Part shown: one piece after another, positions 36,009-50,000 of the stretch
Position numbering within the stretch: position 1 is the stretch's first letter
How the letters are laid out: every line of letters begins with the position of its first letter
The notes under the pieces: generated by a model
What the model was told of the DNA's origin: nothing
Database searches by the model: none
Seen by the model: the letters and a program-made list of their open reading frames with translations, nothing else
Translations under genes and position numbers: made by a program
Source: Gigantopelta aegis
Lineage: Eukaryota > Mollusca > Gastropoda > Neomphalida > Peltospiridae
NCBI RefSeq assembly: GCF_016097555.1
Contig: NC_054712.1
Span: 50,525,794 to 50,589,793, forward strand
Length of the DNA: 64,000 nucleotides
Direction: 5' to 3'

Positions 36009-36716
36009 CAGTAGAATCTCGTTGGCTCGACCTCAGAAGGGTCGATCACACCGCAATGCTCAAACCAAAAATGAAGTCCCAAGTTTTTTTCCCGGTAAAC
36101 CCTTATATTAACTGATGATGGGTTGAACACGTCCAGGGTCGACTATAAGCCTTCGCTCTTAACTAAATTATCGGTCCCTCTAGGAACGAGCTATAGATGA
36201 ATCGGAGAATCACAACAATAGCCATGCAAACCTTTCTTTACCATACCTGTCATGTTGTGTGTTAAGCGGCTATCCATAATGATCTTTCAAGTACAGCTAG
36301 TGTTACGGTACCTGTTCAATGAACCATGATACCAATCAAACAATTAGTGCACAAAATGGCCTTGGCATGAAGCGTTAGTCTGAACAGGTCTACCAGACAA
36401 GTTTTAAATGAAACAATGGGAGAGTTACTCAGCTGTCATCACTTCAGCAACCACAAATTTAATTAATACCGACAAGGGCTTCTGCATCACACAATCTGAG
36501 TAATTTGTAATAAATCTTTTCACTCTGATATTTTGCTATATAACACCTTGATGACATTTTTAAGTTTGCAGTTACCACAATAATATGTATCTAATTCAAC
36601 TTTCTAACTGATGTTACGGAAATATCCGATGTTGACCGAATGGTTCGGTTGACCTACCCGATGGGTCGAACACTTTCTCGAGCACTGACGGAGTTCAAGC
36701 CAACGGGATTCAATTG
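36009..36716. mobile_element. pogo/Tigger-like nonautonomous element, about 708 bp
   Basis: Left end CAGTAGAATCTCGTTGGCTC, right end (reverse) CAATTGAATCCCGTTGGCTT, both bordered by TA. The CAGTAGAA(T/C)CTCG start is typical of pogo/Tigger termini. No transposase frame found. Confidence 0.75.
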
Positions 36717-38092
36717 TATATACAGAATACTAAAAAAATATACATTAAAATGTACATGTTGTATAAAATTAATATAAATGATAACAGTTTAAAATGTGTA
36801 TCACAGAGTTATAAAAAGAATCACATTTATGGTAAATTATGACAAGGTTTAACAATGACTATCACAATGTAGAAGCAAATGAACATCCCCTATATCACCC
36901 TTCCCATTTAACAACAACAAATTACAAATGTAAAATTATATATTCTTAAAATGAATCACACAGCTAAATGCAAAACTGTAAAGACAATTGATGATTATTT
37001 TATACCAATGAACAATTATTTAAAAATAAAATCTACCTATTGTTGTACTGGGCCAAAAACATTCGCACAGTTTTATTGTGTTTATCCTTTAAAAATCACA
37101 TATTATTATAATATTATAACAACAATTAATTTGTAACAAAGTATATATTAAATAATTTAGATAATTAGATAAAACAACATTTAATAAATACAGTAAACAA
37201 ATAATTGTTTTAAATAGTAAACAATAGTCAATAACCAAAATAAAATTAATCAAGGTTGTAAATATAACAATAAAACTTTCAGCACTATGAATGAATAAAT
37301 ACTATAACAAAAACAAACGTTATATTTATCTTCACTATATCACTGTTATGACAGTTGGTTTTAGTCAAATATTTGTTTTCTGTAACTTAAATTGCACATA
37401 AAGCATAAATTGGTTACTAGGCATTTACACTTTAATTCAATTTATTTAAAAGAAAAAGAAAAAAGAAGTATGAACAGGAAATACATGAGTTATGACAATC
37501 GTTTTAGTAGGTTAGGTTACAGAAAACACATTTCTACAGCTGGACTAGAGCTCACCCTATCCGAAAACCCTAATATATCAAAAAAAAACTCTTTAAAAAA
37601 AAAAATATATATTACCCCCATCCGCCCCAACAAAAAACACAACAGCAGCAGAAAAAACAAAACGAACATTAATGGCTGAATTTACACAGTCTATTTTAGA
37701 AAAACAGGCTTCGTAAATTCGACTCTAAATGTTTAAATATGGTGATTCTTGATTAATAAATAATAATAATAATAAATAATTATTAAAAAGCAGTATCCTT
37801 AAAATGAAAACATATGAGATGAGATGAGGTAAGGTTTTTGGTTTTTAAGGTGCATAACAGCCCTCGCCTATTAGCTGCCAAAACATACTGACAATTGTGC
37901 ATATTTTTGGATAATTTGTACAGAAAATATTAAGTAAATTTGCATAGTGAAACTTCATCCACTGAAATGCTTCATTATGAACGTTTGTCCTCTCTCTACA
38001 CCTCCCTGAAATAACCATGCTACACCCATGTTTGGAATGTTGTAGTCTGAAAATGTTCCTGATGGTGGTCTCACAATTTAGACTATATAAAT
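36717..38092. other. 3' flank of the ligase gene, very AT-rich
   Basis: No coding sequence recognised. It includes the ligase 3'UTR of unknown length and (TAA)n near 37755. Confidence 0.45.
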
Positions 38093-41000
38093 CTAGTCGT
38101 CGGATGGTTTTTTCGGTACATCTGCATCTTTTGGTTCATCCATATCTATTCTGATACCTGGAAAATAAACCAGTAATTATTTTAATTAATGGGATGATTA
38201 TTTTTTTTTAAGGAATTAATTCAATAAATGTCTGCATAAAATGTCCTGGACGAAGGAGCCGGCGTAAGTTGACACCTGTGCCCATGACAGGCGTGCGCTA
38301 CAACAGCTTGCTCTGAATGTGCATGTTAAGCCCTATGACCTGACCTCACCTGAAGCCACAGAAATTCAGGTGCAATGGTTAAGCGATTGGGTTTAATGAG
38401 CACTTGTAGGTACTTGTGTAGTGCTCCATATTATGCTTCCCACCAATTACATTATAGGGCTATGAGACACAGAGGGAAAAAAAAGTTGAATGTGTTGAAT
38501 GCAATACATACAATGGCATGATTGGGCATCCATGTTCAGCAATGGAATTAAGATGCTATTTTACTTTATTCCTTAGTCTTATTATCATCCAGTGTAAGTG
38601 GTGGGTACTCCGATCTGGGTCGAGTTTGACCCTCGAGTACTAGAGTCCAATATTTTGGACTCGTGGAGGCCCAAGTAGGTGCTGGGTTCATATCCCAATG
38701 CTAGTCCACTGGGTGCATATCTCAGTTATAAGACTAACTACACCAACTTATCTTTCATTCTAAGTTATGTGTTGTTTTATGACACCGTTAGACCACATTA
38801 TTTATTAACCATCAGCTTTTGAATGTCAAACGTTTGGTAATTCTGACATACAGTAGTCTCCTGAGGAAACTTGTCTCATTTTCCCCATTAGAGGCAAGGT
38901 TTTAATGCACTCTCCCACAGACAGGACAGCACATACCATATCATTTGTGAGGCACTGGTTGGGATGGGGAAAAACCCAGTTGGAGAATTGGTCCACTGAG
39001 GGATTTCGATCCTTCGACCCAAGCACCTCATGCAAAAACTCTACCAAATGAGGTAAATCCTGTCCCCTTTCACCAACCCATGAGCAGTGCAAGCTTTAAA
39101 AGGAAGGAAGGAAATGTTTTATTTAACGACACACTCAACACATTTATTTACGCTTATATGGTTAAGGACCACACAGATACTGAAGGAGGAAACCCGCTGT
39201 CACCACTTCATGGGCTACTCTTTCCGATTAGCAGCAAGGGATATTTTATATGCACCATCCCACAGACAGGGTAGTACATACCATGGCCTTTGATATGCCA
39301 GTCATGGTGCATTGGCTGGAATGAGAAATAGCCCAATGGACCCACTGACAGGGATCAATCCCAGACTGACTGCGAACCAAGCGAGTGCTTTACCAATGGG
39401 CTATGTCCTGCTTCCTTGCTTGAAAAGTTTACAAATTATTGTTCTATATGTATAATATAATCTATTTGTCTTACATTTCTATATATTTTAAAGTTACATT
39501 TAAAGAAACGAAAGCTACACTGGACAAAAAATCTGAAAACCTTTGCATGTTCATGATAAAGAGGGTTTTGTGTCAAGCTTTTCATCCAGAGGATTCATTT
39601 CTGCATGTAGAGCTTATGAAGATATTTTATAAATTACATACCAGTAATATAGTAAATGCTAAAATGTGAAATGCATATATGTAAGAACTTACCAAGAAAT
39701 GTTGGAAATCTAGGATGCCCTCCATTGGTATACTCTTGAAATTTGTAGGTTATGATTGATCCGATCTTCGGGGGTTTCCGTCTGTTGGCATCAGTCAGTC
39801 TGCAATTGTAATCAGTTGTCATATTTTTACAGGTTTACAAAGATAACTGGTTCATCTCTTTTGTAGTCATTGGTGTACATGTATGCGAATTGACTTGTTA
39901 AACATTTAGTGGGAGATTGGGGTGGAATTACACTTATGAGGTGGTGCAGTGGTTAAACCATCGGACTACAGGCTGGTAGTACAGCGTTTGCAGCCTGGTA
40001 CCGGCTCCAACCCAGAGCAAGTTCTTAAGGGCTCAATGGGTAGGTGTACGGCCACTACACCCTGTTCTCTCTCACTAACCACTAACCAACTAACAACTAA
40101 CCCACTGTCCTGATCAAATTTTTATTTTTTATTTTTAATTACCCTGATTTCCATGTGCACTATATTAACCCTGGCAATAAAGTGGAGCAATCAGGCGGCA
40201 ATGCTGTGGATACTGCCATGGTAGTTTCAAGTGTCCACAACACTATATTAACCCTGGCAATAAAGTGGAGCAATCAGTCGGCAATGCTGTGGTAGTTTCA
40301 AGTGTACACAGCACTATATTAACCCTGGCAATAAAGTGGAGCAATCAGGCGGCAATGCTGTGGATACTGCCATGGTAGTTTCAAGTGTCCACAACACTAT
40401 ATTAACCCTGGCAATAAAGTGGAGCAATCAGTCGGCAATGCTGTGGTAGTTTCAAGTGTACACAGCACTATATTAACCCTGGCAATAAAGTGGAGCAATC
40501 AGGCGGCAATGCTGTGGATACTGCCTTGGTAGTTTCAAGTGTACACAACATTTAGTTTTTTGTGGAACTTTCAATTTTTTATGTCGCTTTTTATTATTCA
40601 TTTATGTCACTTTTCTTAATTAATTATTCATTAATGTCACTTTTTTTAATTATCTGTTAAACGTTTTGCAATACAGACAAAGTAAACTTCTCTCTTGCAT
40701 GTTAAAGGGACATTCCTGAGTTTGCTGCAATTTTTAAGATGTTATCGACTAATAAAGACTTTTTAACGACTGTAATTACATGTACATATCAAATATATAT
40801 TTTTTCTGCATAAAATATTAGTGGCTGTATATTAAACGTGTTTCTGATCGTTCCAATATTTGTACTAGGTTAAATTTCATTTTATTTCCTAAAATATATT
40901 TTTTCGTACGTATGAAATTATTTGAAGACAAAATCCAGCTTGGATTTCTTACAAATATTAAGACGATCAGAAACGCATTCAATATACAGACACTGATATT

Positions 41001-44000
41001 CTAAGCAAGAAACTATATTTAATATATAAGTTTAATCATAGAAATATTTTATTAGTCGGAAACTCAGGAATGTCCCTTTAACTGCAAAACTGCTGTAGAG
41101 ACAATTTTTTAATGGCATTCTTTTTGCTGTGGCCACTTTCTTAATTATTGCCATTGTTGCTGTTTGTATATTATATGTACTAACAAAACAAACGTTCGAG
41201 AAACCAATCACATAGTAGCAAGTAATGAACCCACTTCTTGAATACCCTGCCTTTAAAGGGACATGCCTGTGTTTTGCTGCATTGTAAGATCAAATATTTC
41301 TACCATTAAACTTACATATTAAATATATTTTCTTGTTTAGAATATCAGTGTCTGTATATTCAATGTGTTTCTGGTCGTCTTAATATTTGTAAGAAGCCCA
41401 AACTAGATTTTGTTTTCAAATAATTTTGTTAGTATGAAAAAAAAAAAATCTTCTAGGAAATGAAATGAAATTTAACCTAGTACAAATATTAGAACGATCA
41501 GAAACACGTTTAATATACAGCCACTAATATTTTATGCAGAAAAATATATTTGATAGGTAATTAGAATCGTTAAAAAGTCTCTGTTAGTTGATAACATCTT
41601 AAAAATTGCAGCAAACTCTGGAATGTCCCATTAAGAATACAATGTATTTGAAGGATCTGCCGTAAAACATTCTGTCTGACCCGTAAACTGATCAACTCCC
41701 TAGTTTGGGTGATCAACTCCCTAGTTTGGGTGATCAACTCCCTAGCGTGGGATTCGGTTGCACAAATATATCTTTGTTTGAGGTGATAAACCATTAATCA
41801 AGGAATAATATTCTAAATTTGCAATTAGGTCTATACTTTCAAAATGTCAGCAGTTTGATACTTGTCACAATATTTCTTCCAAATGAATTTTTTTATAAAT
41901 TATATTTACCCTGAACCGACTTTAAACTCCATTCCATTTGCCATCTTGCACCTGAGAGCCCCTGTACAGAACTGGTTTTTACCCTTGCCTTTCTCATGAC
42001 CTATGACCCTGGCCTGAAATAGAAAAACACTGGTAAAGAAGAATTCTGCAGAATTAGATGTATACATCAACTATCATAATCTTATTCAGCATCACTGATA
42101 GTTGCATCCTTAGATCTTCATCTCCATGCATGTAAAAAAAAGAAAAAGAATTCAATTAAAATTTCATTTTAATAAATTATTTTAATAAATAATTTTTTTG
42201 GTTCATCATGCTTTTGGATGAACATTTGTAGATGTAACTAAGGTCAACGACAGTCACTTTTCGGACCCTTGTTTTAGCTTTATGTACAATAAATGTAAGT
42301 AACATATCCAATGGTAATATTTTGATATGATATATTTGACAAAAGGTACTTTTTATTTCTTTCATCTTTTAAAACTTAATATTTTGTGCAGAATTATGAA
42401 AAATAAAAACATACCGACTTGTAAACAGCGTTGTCCGCTTGTTATAAAATTTCGACAGGGGTCAAGGTTTGTAGACCAGTTTTTATTTTAATGTGACGAA
42501 ACATTATAATAATATAGCTAATTTCCAATGAAGTCACTTTGCATCTCCTTACAATAACCATAAACCAAGTACATGACGTTTCCGTTTTCAGAACGCTGCA
42601 AAGTCCAATGCAAAATTGCTATTGAAATATTTTTGTTCGAACATTACTAATGCACCTGAATGTGTTTGAAGAAAATCTTGTGATTAACAAATTGTACCTT
42701 TTGTGAAATATGGATTTCAAGTGAAATTACAATAAGATATGTTTTATTTATTGTGTACGAAACAAGGGTGCAAAAAGTGACTGTCGTCTACCTTAAAAAC
42801 CAAGTTTCTTTGATGTAGGACTTGTAGTTTGTGAGAAATGGAGCTAAAAAACGAAAAGAGTTTGTTTCGTTTAATGACACTACTGGAGCACATTGATTAA
42901 TTAATCATCTGCTATTGGATGTCAAACATTTGGTAATTCTGACTCGTAATCATCAGAGGAAACCTGCTAATTTGTTTCCTAATGCAGAAAGCGATCTTTT
43001 ATATGCACTTTCCCACAGACAGGAAAGCACATACCACGGCCTTTGTCCAGTTGTGGTGCACTGGTTGGAACGAGAAAAACCCCAATAAGCTGAATGGGTG
43101 CACCAAGGTGGTTCGATCCTGCAACGCGAACACTCGACCAACTGAGCTAAATCCTTCCCCTGTATGGAGATAAATGCCAAAACTTTAATACTGAGCTGAT
43201 CACAAAAATTGATGTGCAGTTGCCTCCACCGAGGCAATACTACCAGGGGCCTCCACCGAGGCAACACTACCAGGGACCTCCACCGAGGCAACACTACCAG
43301 GGGCCTCCACCGAGGCAATACTACCAGGGGCCTCCAGCGAGACAATACTACCAGGGGCCTCCAGCGAGACAATACTACCAGGGGCCTCCACCGAGGCAAT
43401 ACTACCAGGGGCCTCCACCGAGGCAATACTACCAGGGGCCTCCACCGAGGCAATACTACCAGGGGCCTCCACTGAGGCAATACCACTAAGTAATATATAC
43501 GTCTTGTGAACCTTTTTACTTTGTAAAAGTGAGACAAAAACAATTTAACACATAAATATTTTCTCAGCATTTCTTACCTCAGCATCATAAAACTTCTTTA
43601 TCTTGAGCAGTGTGCGAGATCTGGTTCTCTCATACTTCGACTTGGGTTGACGGATCATCAAGCCCTCTCCGCCAAGCTTGATCATTTTCTTCAGCTCGGC
43701 ATCAAGTTGAGCTTTCCCGGTGCACTTGGTTTGCTCACACAGATGTGCAAACTTTGGCCTATAGAAAACCCCCCAGAAAAATGTCAATATATAGTGTTCA
43801 AGCTGGATGCCAAAAATTAACAGCAATTTGGCAAATTTGATCAGAAATTTTGTAGCTAAATTCAAGTGACATTTAGTTAAACAGAGATATTTTAAAAACA
43901 GCTATACACTTACAAACAACACAATTTTTTTAATTAGCTTTTTGGCAAATTGATAATGACATATTGGCTATTTGATGTCAAACATTTGATTATAATTTCT

Positions 44001-47000
44001 ATTAGCAGCAAGGAATCCTTTATATGCATTTCCCCACAATCAGGACAGCGCATATCACAGCCTTTAATATACCAGTTGCGGGGCACTGGTTGGGATGGAA
44101 AAAAAACCCAGTCGGATAATAAATCCACTGAGAGGGTTTGATCCTGCGATACCAGCACATCAGGTGAGCGCTCTATGGACTGGGTCAGATCCCACCCCTG
44201 GCTATGAAAGACACTTTGTATAAAAAAAAGCTTTCTTACTTGTGTTTATCGGAATAATCCTTCAGTTGTTCGTATCGCTTTTCAAATGGTTCTTTTTCCA
44301 GACTTGGGCTGTCGAAGACCTGAAGAAAAGAAGATGAGAGATTCCTGAACTATAGGGGATCAATTCTGGCCTACTGGTTTTACATTACTTCTGTCACACA
44401 TCTGTTAACTCCAGAAAAGAAACAAAACTAACGTTAATCACAAATGGAAAAAGAAAAAAAGAAGTGTTTTATTTAACAACACACTTAATCACAAATGGCT
44501 TACTTATTTTTATTACATTTATACTTTCATAAACATATATGTCACTTTGCTTTAGGTTACTTAAGACTTTTATTACATCTCAAATGAACATATTTCTAAA
44601 AAAATTATATTACTTCAATTTTATCGTTTAGATTATCCAGTTCCATACATCCAAAGTCTTTTTGGTCGTCCTGATTTTTCCAATACCATGGAATGGATTT
44701 TTCATATTTTCAGAAATGCACGTACCTCTGAGAAGTAGTGGTTATAGAGACAAGCTCTAGTCTATATTTTAAGGATATTTCGCATTCCCCGTTTCAACGT
44801 CACATAGTCTTGTTTCACTCAATGTAACATTATCCAAATGTGTTGCAGGTTTGTATATTACCCAAACTTAGTGTCGATTTTTATGGATCAAAACTAGGGT
44901 CTGTTACTTTAAAATATTAGTTAAAAGTTTGTTTTGTTTAACGACTCCACTAGAGCACATTCATTTATTAATCATCAGATATTGGATGTCAAATATTGGG
45001 TAATTTTGACTATGACTATAGTCTTAGAAAGGAAACCAGCTATATTTTTCAGTTAGTAGCAAGTGATCTTTTATATGCACAATCCATAAACAGGATAGTA
45101 CATACCACAGCCTTTGATATACTAGTCAGTGAGAAATAGCCCAGTTGGCCTATCAACAGGAATCAGGCGAGGGCTTTACCACTGGGAATAATGTAACATT
45201 TTCAACACACCTCGTATTTAATTTTCTTCCATCGTTCATCCTCTGGTGTCTTCACGATGCTCACAGTTGACTGAAACTGTCCTCTTCCACCAAAGAGTTC
45301 TCCATCGAGGTGCATATCTGTTGGGAGGTCTTTCGTAAACCATTCGGGCGCGATGAAAGCATTGCCAAGCCGAGAGTAGAAACATCTATGAATAACAAAG
45401 ATCAACAGTTAAAATCTAGTTTGTCAATTTAATCAACATCACTGAATGTAGTACAAATTGTGTGCCTTATTAACTTGAAGTTGATCTCATTGGAATGGGT
45501 AATTATAGAGTTTGCAAATTAAATCAACTCAAATAAATAATGGGTTTCTTTAGCACTAAACTGTGTCAACAACATATTAAAATCTTGATTATTATAGTTC
45601 ATAGCATGTATACATTAAATGTTGATGTCACAGTACAAAAAATAAGAGATTAAAAATGTAATCATTGGTTAACTATAAAATATTCAGATTATTTTCTCCA
45701 AAATTTTACATCTTTGTCCAACTTACTCGAAAGGAAAGTTATAGCTATGACCGTTATTAATCATGTTGTGGATTATGACACTGAATTCACCGACACAAGA
45801 GAATAACAAACTAACCTTCCATTCCAAAACGCTCGCACTCCATCCAACTTTTCACTAATCCACCAGCCTGTTGGGTCATTAGCTCTGTAGAAGAAAAAGA
45901 AAATAATCTCTTACTTTCTTCAAGTAATATGTTTTCAGTTATTTGTCATTTGGAGAATGATATGATTTTGAGTAATTAAAAAAAAACTAGCAAAAGGAAA
46001 GAAAAGGAAAGGTTAATTAAAAAAAAAAAATGTATCACAACAGTGACCTCTTATTTTCTTATACTAATAAGTATACATGTAAAGCTGTGTTAAGCAGCCA
46101 ATTAAAGGGACAAACACTAGTTTCAGCCTATGAAAGTTAACATTACAAACCTGTAACACATTTGGATAAAGTTACAACTGAGTGAAACAAGTGTCTATGA
46201 CTTTAAAATGGTGAAATACCCTCTAAAAATAGACTAAAACTCGACTCAATAGCTGTTACTTCTCAGACACACGTGCGTTTTTTAAAATATGAGAAATGCA
46301 TTTTGTGATATTAAAAACACCAGGATGACCAAAATACTTTGAATGTATGGAAATGGATAATCTAAACAATAAAAAATCTTAAGTAAAGTATGATTTCAGT
46401 TATCAAAAATGGCTCTAAGTGTTTAAAAACTAGGGTATGTCCCTTTAAGAGATTAATAAATCAATGTGCTCTAGTGGTGTCGTTAACCAAAACAAACTTT
46501 TAAATATTTTACTCATTGAGAAACTTACTTCTCGTCGTACTTGTGAGCCAGCAGTAAGCTGACAGCGATGTGAGATTTGAAAGACCTGTTGGGTTTCGGT
46601 TCGTCGAGTTCGCACCGATACCGCTCAAACTCGGACCCGAGATAATCCTTGAGGTGTTTACATGTCCGTTTGTTGTACGGGTTTCTCTGTGCATGCCAGC
46701 CTTTACACCTGCAACAGACACAACACATTCTAGTCAACTATAATAATTTAGAAGACGACACCAGTCTAGGATCTCGGCAACTGACATTTTAAAAAATAAC
46801 ATATATACAAACTTTATAGTGAGTGTATATCAACCAGACAGAATTATCCTATGCTCATAAACAAAGATATGGGTTGGGGCGGTTGGGGAATATGTAAGAT
46901 TGTTGTAGGGGATAATAAGAAAGGTGCATGTTCATTCAGGATTGGGTGAGGGTATGTCATGTCATAGGGTTTTACGTGCACATTCAGAACAATCTGTTGT

Positions 47001-50000
47001 AGCGCATGCCTGTCGTGGGCACAAGAGCCGGCCTTGGCCGGCTCCTCCGTCCATGATAGGAAAGGTGGGGGGAGGGGAGAGGAGGGACCGCCTGCACTGG
47101 CAGATGCAAGGGAGCACCAGCAGCCCGATCAAATCGGTAGCAGGCGGGTGGTGGTGGTGGTGGTGCTATGGAATTTTAATGGAGTAGTTAAATGCCAAAG
47201 AGAAAAGGGTGCGAAATTTTGATCGAGGGAATTTGGCGCAATTTTGAACGGTCGGTCGAAAGGTAAATGGCCGGTGAGGGTAGACTGGTGAGTGATGTTT
47301 ATAGTGGGGTTCTGGTCATGCTCCCCTGGAAAATATATTTGAAAAAAATGAAATTCACTTAGATCATGAAAAAAAGAAAAGAAATAAATTTAAAAAGAAA
47401 TAACTAAAAAATAAAATAAGTTTTATTTATTTTTTAAATAATAATAATAAAAAATTAAACAAAGTTTAACTTAAGTTTAAGTTAAAGTGTTATAATGTTA
47501 CAGTTAAATTAAATTATTAAATAATATTATTAATAATAAAAATTATATAAGCAAAGGCAACAATCCACTGTAATGTAAAATGTTTCATTAAGAAAAAACC
47601 CACCCCGAAAACCCATAAAAACGTGTATATTTGAAATTTGAGATATAACAGAATTAAAAAGACTTTTTTCAGATATAACAATAAAGCTTACGAGCAAGTA
47701 TAACTGTCGTCTTCTCTCTTGATGGTTACTCCCCCGTCGAACTTCACTGTGTCTCCCGGTTTCATCTCATTCAGCGGCTTCTTACTCTGAGACCTCGTTT
47801 TCAGTGAGTCCGCATCTTCAGCTGGGAACACAGTTTAAAGTTTGTGTCATTTAACGACACCACTAGAGCACACTGATTAATCATTCGTCAGCTGTTGCAT
47901 GTCAAACATTTAGTACTTCTGACATAATTTATAGACTTTAAAATTCATTTTGTTTAATGACATCACTAGAGCAAAACGTTTTTTAAAGTTTGTTTTGTTT
48001 AACAACACCACTAAAGCACATTGATTTATTAATCATCGGCTATTGGATGTCAAACATTTGGAGGAAAGCAGTTATATTTTCCCACTGTCCAGCTCAGATT
48101 TGTAGGAACAATATCTGGAATGGAGGGACTCGATCTCTAATATTGAGGGTACCAAAGCTTTCGTTTGGGGGGAGGGGGGGGGCGGAGGAGGGGCACAAGC
48201 CATTTTTTTAAAATCTATATTCATATAAAGCAGGACAAACAAAAATCATATGTTAACAACCATGTGTAACCAAAAATAACAACATTGGGCTATTTCTCAC
48301 TCCAGCCAGTGCACCACGACTGGTACCGTACATCAAAGGCCGTGGTATGTGCTATGCTTTCTGGGATGGTGCTTATAAAAAATCCCTTGCTGCCAATCGA
48401 AAAGAGTAACCATAAAGTGGCGACAGCGGGTTTCCTCCTTCAATATCTGTGTGGTCCTTAACCATATGTCTGACGCCATATAACCGAAAATAATGCATGG
48501 TGTTCTCACCAACGGGTGTGTAAGAAAAGTATATAAAATAAAAATATATACAAATGATCCCTGTTGTGATGAAATATCTTACCTTCATCTGCGTCCGAAT
48601 CATCGGGGTGACAGAATTCTTTGATGTGCTGTTTTTCTTTACGGAAACACTTGTCCCAGTACTTGCATTTAATCCGCCTCGGTCGGCTACCTTCACCTTT
48701 AGAATCATCTGTCGATTTGTCTGTCGTTTTATCCGTATCGTTTTTAGCAGGTTTCTTCTCTGGTGTGGAAGTAGCTTTCGGGTCAGGTTTAATCTTCTTG
48801 GTTGGTGAGGAGTCGGTTTCATCCTGTAAGGTGAGAATGAGAATTCAATGAACTGATTCCTACTGGAAGGAAGGAAGGAAGGAAGAAAGGAAATGTTTTA
48901 TTTAACGACGCACTCAACACATTTTATTTACGGTTATATGGCATCGAACATATGGTTACGGATGACACAGATATTGAGAGAGGAAACCCGCTGTCACCAC
49001 TTCATGGCTACTCTTTTTCATTAGCAGCAAGGGATCTTTTATATGCACCATCCCACAGACAGGATAGCACATACCCAGTGTTCGAGATTAACAGTATCCC
49101 GATATCCCGGGGATACCAGAATTTAATTTTGGATACCAGACTTGAAGAACCCAGTATCCCACCGGGATACCATATAATGTTTTTTTTTTTAATCCTGTGT
49201 TTTTATTTTTCGCTAAACAATGAAAGTCGTCATTTACTGGTGAAGTTAAGTAACAGTATTTTCGAGTTCGTACACAGTCTAATGCTATGCCATAACAAGA
49301 TCTCCGCCAACTTATACCCAGTATAATGCTACACTGAAGCAATAGTGGCGTTGTAATAGACTGGGAATGAAAACAGTGTCGTCCAAGTTTGTTATGATGT
49401 TATTTATGAATTTCATTAAAGTGGGATACTAAATTCTCAGGTAGGATGCCACATTTTTAAATGTTATTATCCAACTGGGATACTGCCCAAATTTTTTAAT
49501 CTCGAACACTGACAGCGACCTTTGTTGCACCAGTTTTGAAGCACTGGCAGGAACAAGAAATAGATCGATCGTGCATCAGGCTATTCCTACAGTGTTTGCT
49601 TTTTAGTTTCTTTCAGGGGCGACACGTAGCCCAGTGATAAAAGTGCTCATCTGATGTGCAGTCAGTCTGGGATCGATTCCCATCGGTGGGCCCATTAGGT
49701 TATTTCTCATTCCAGCCAGTGCACCACGACTGGTATATCAAAGGCTATGGTATGTGCTATCCTGTCTGTGGGATGGTGGGATGGTGCATATAAAAGATCC
49801 CTTGCTACTTATGGAAAAACATACCAGGTTTTTTCTCTAAGATTATATGTCAAAATTACCAAATGTTTGACATCTAATAGCTGATGATTAATTAATCAAT
49901 GTGCTCTAGTGGTGTCATTAAACAAAAACTTTAACTTATTTACACTGTGTATTACCTCATCATCACTCTGACTCATTGCGTGGGCCATTCTCTTGGCAGC

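Noticed and set aside
42953-43570. 205-codon minus-strand frame and three other frames in the same place
   Set aside because: 27-bp minisatellite plus SINE, in an intron, with no splice support.
48373-48822. 149-codon frame MKPTPHQPRRL...
   Set aside because: Wrong frame over ligase exon 3; the correct frame contains the second PBZ finger and joins exons 2 and 4 in phase.
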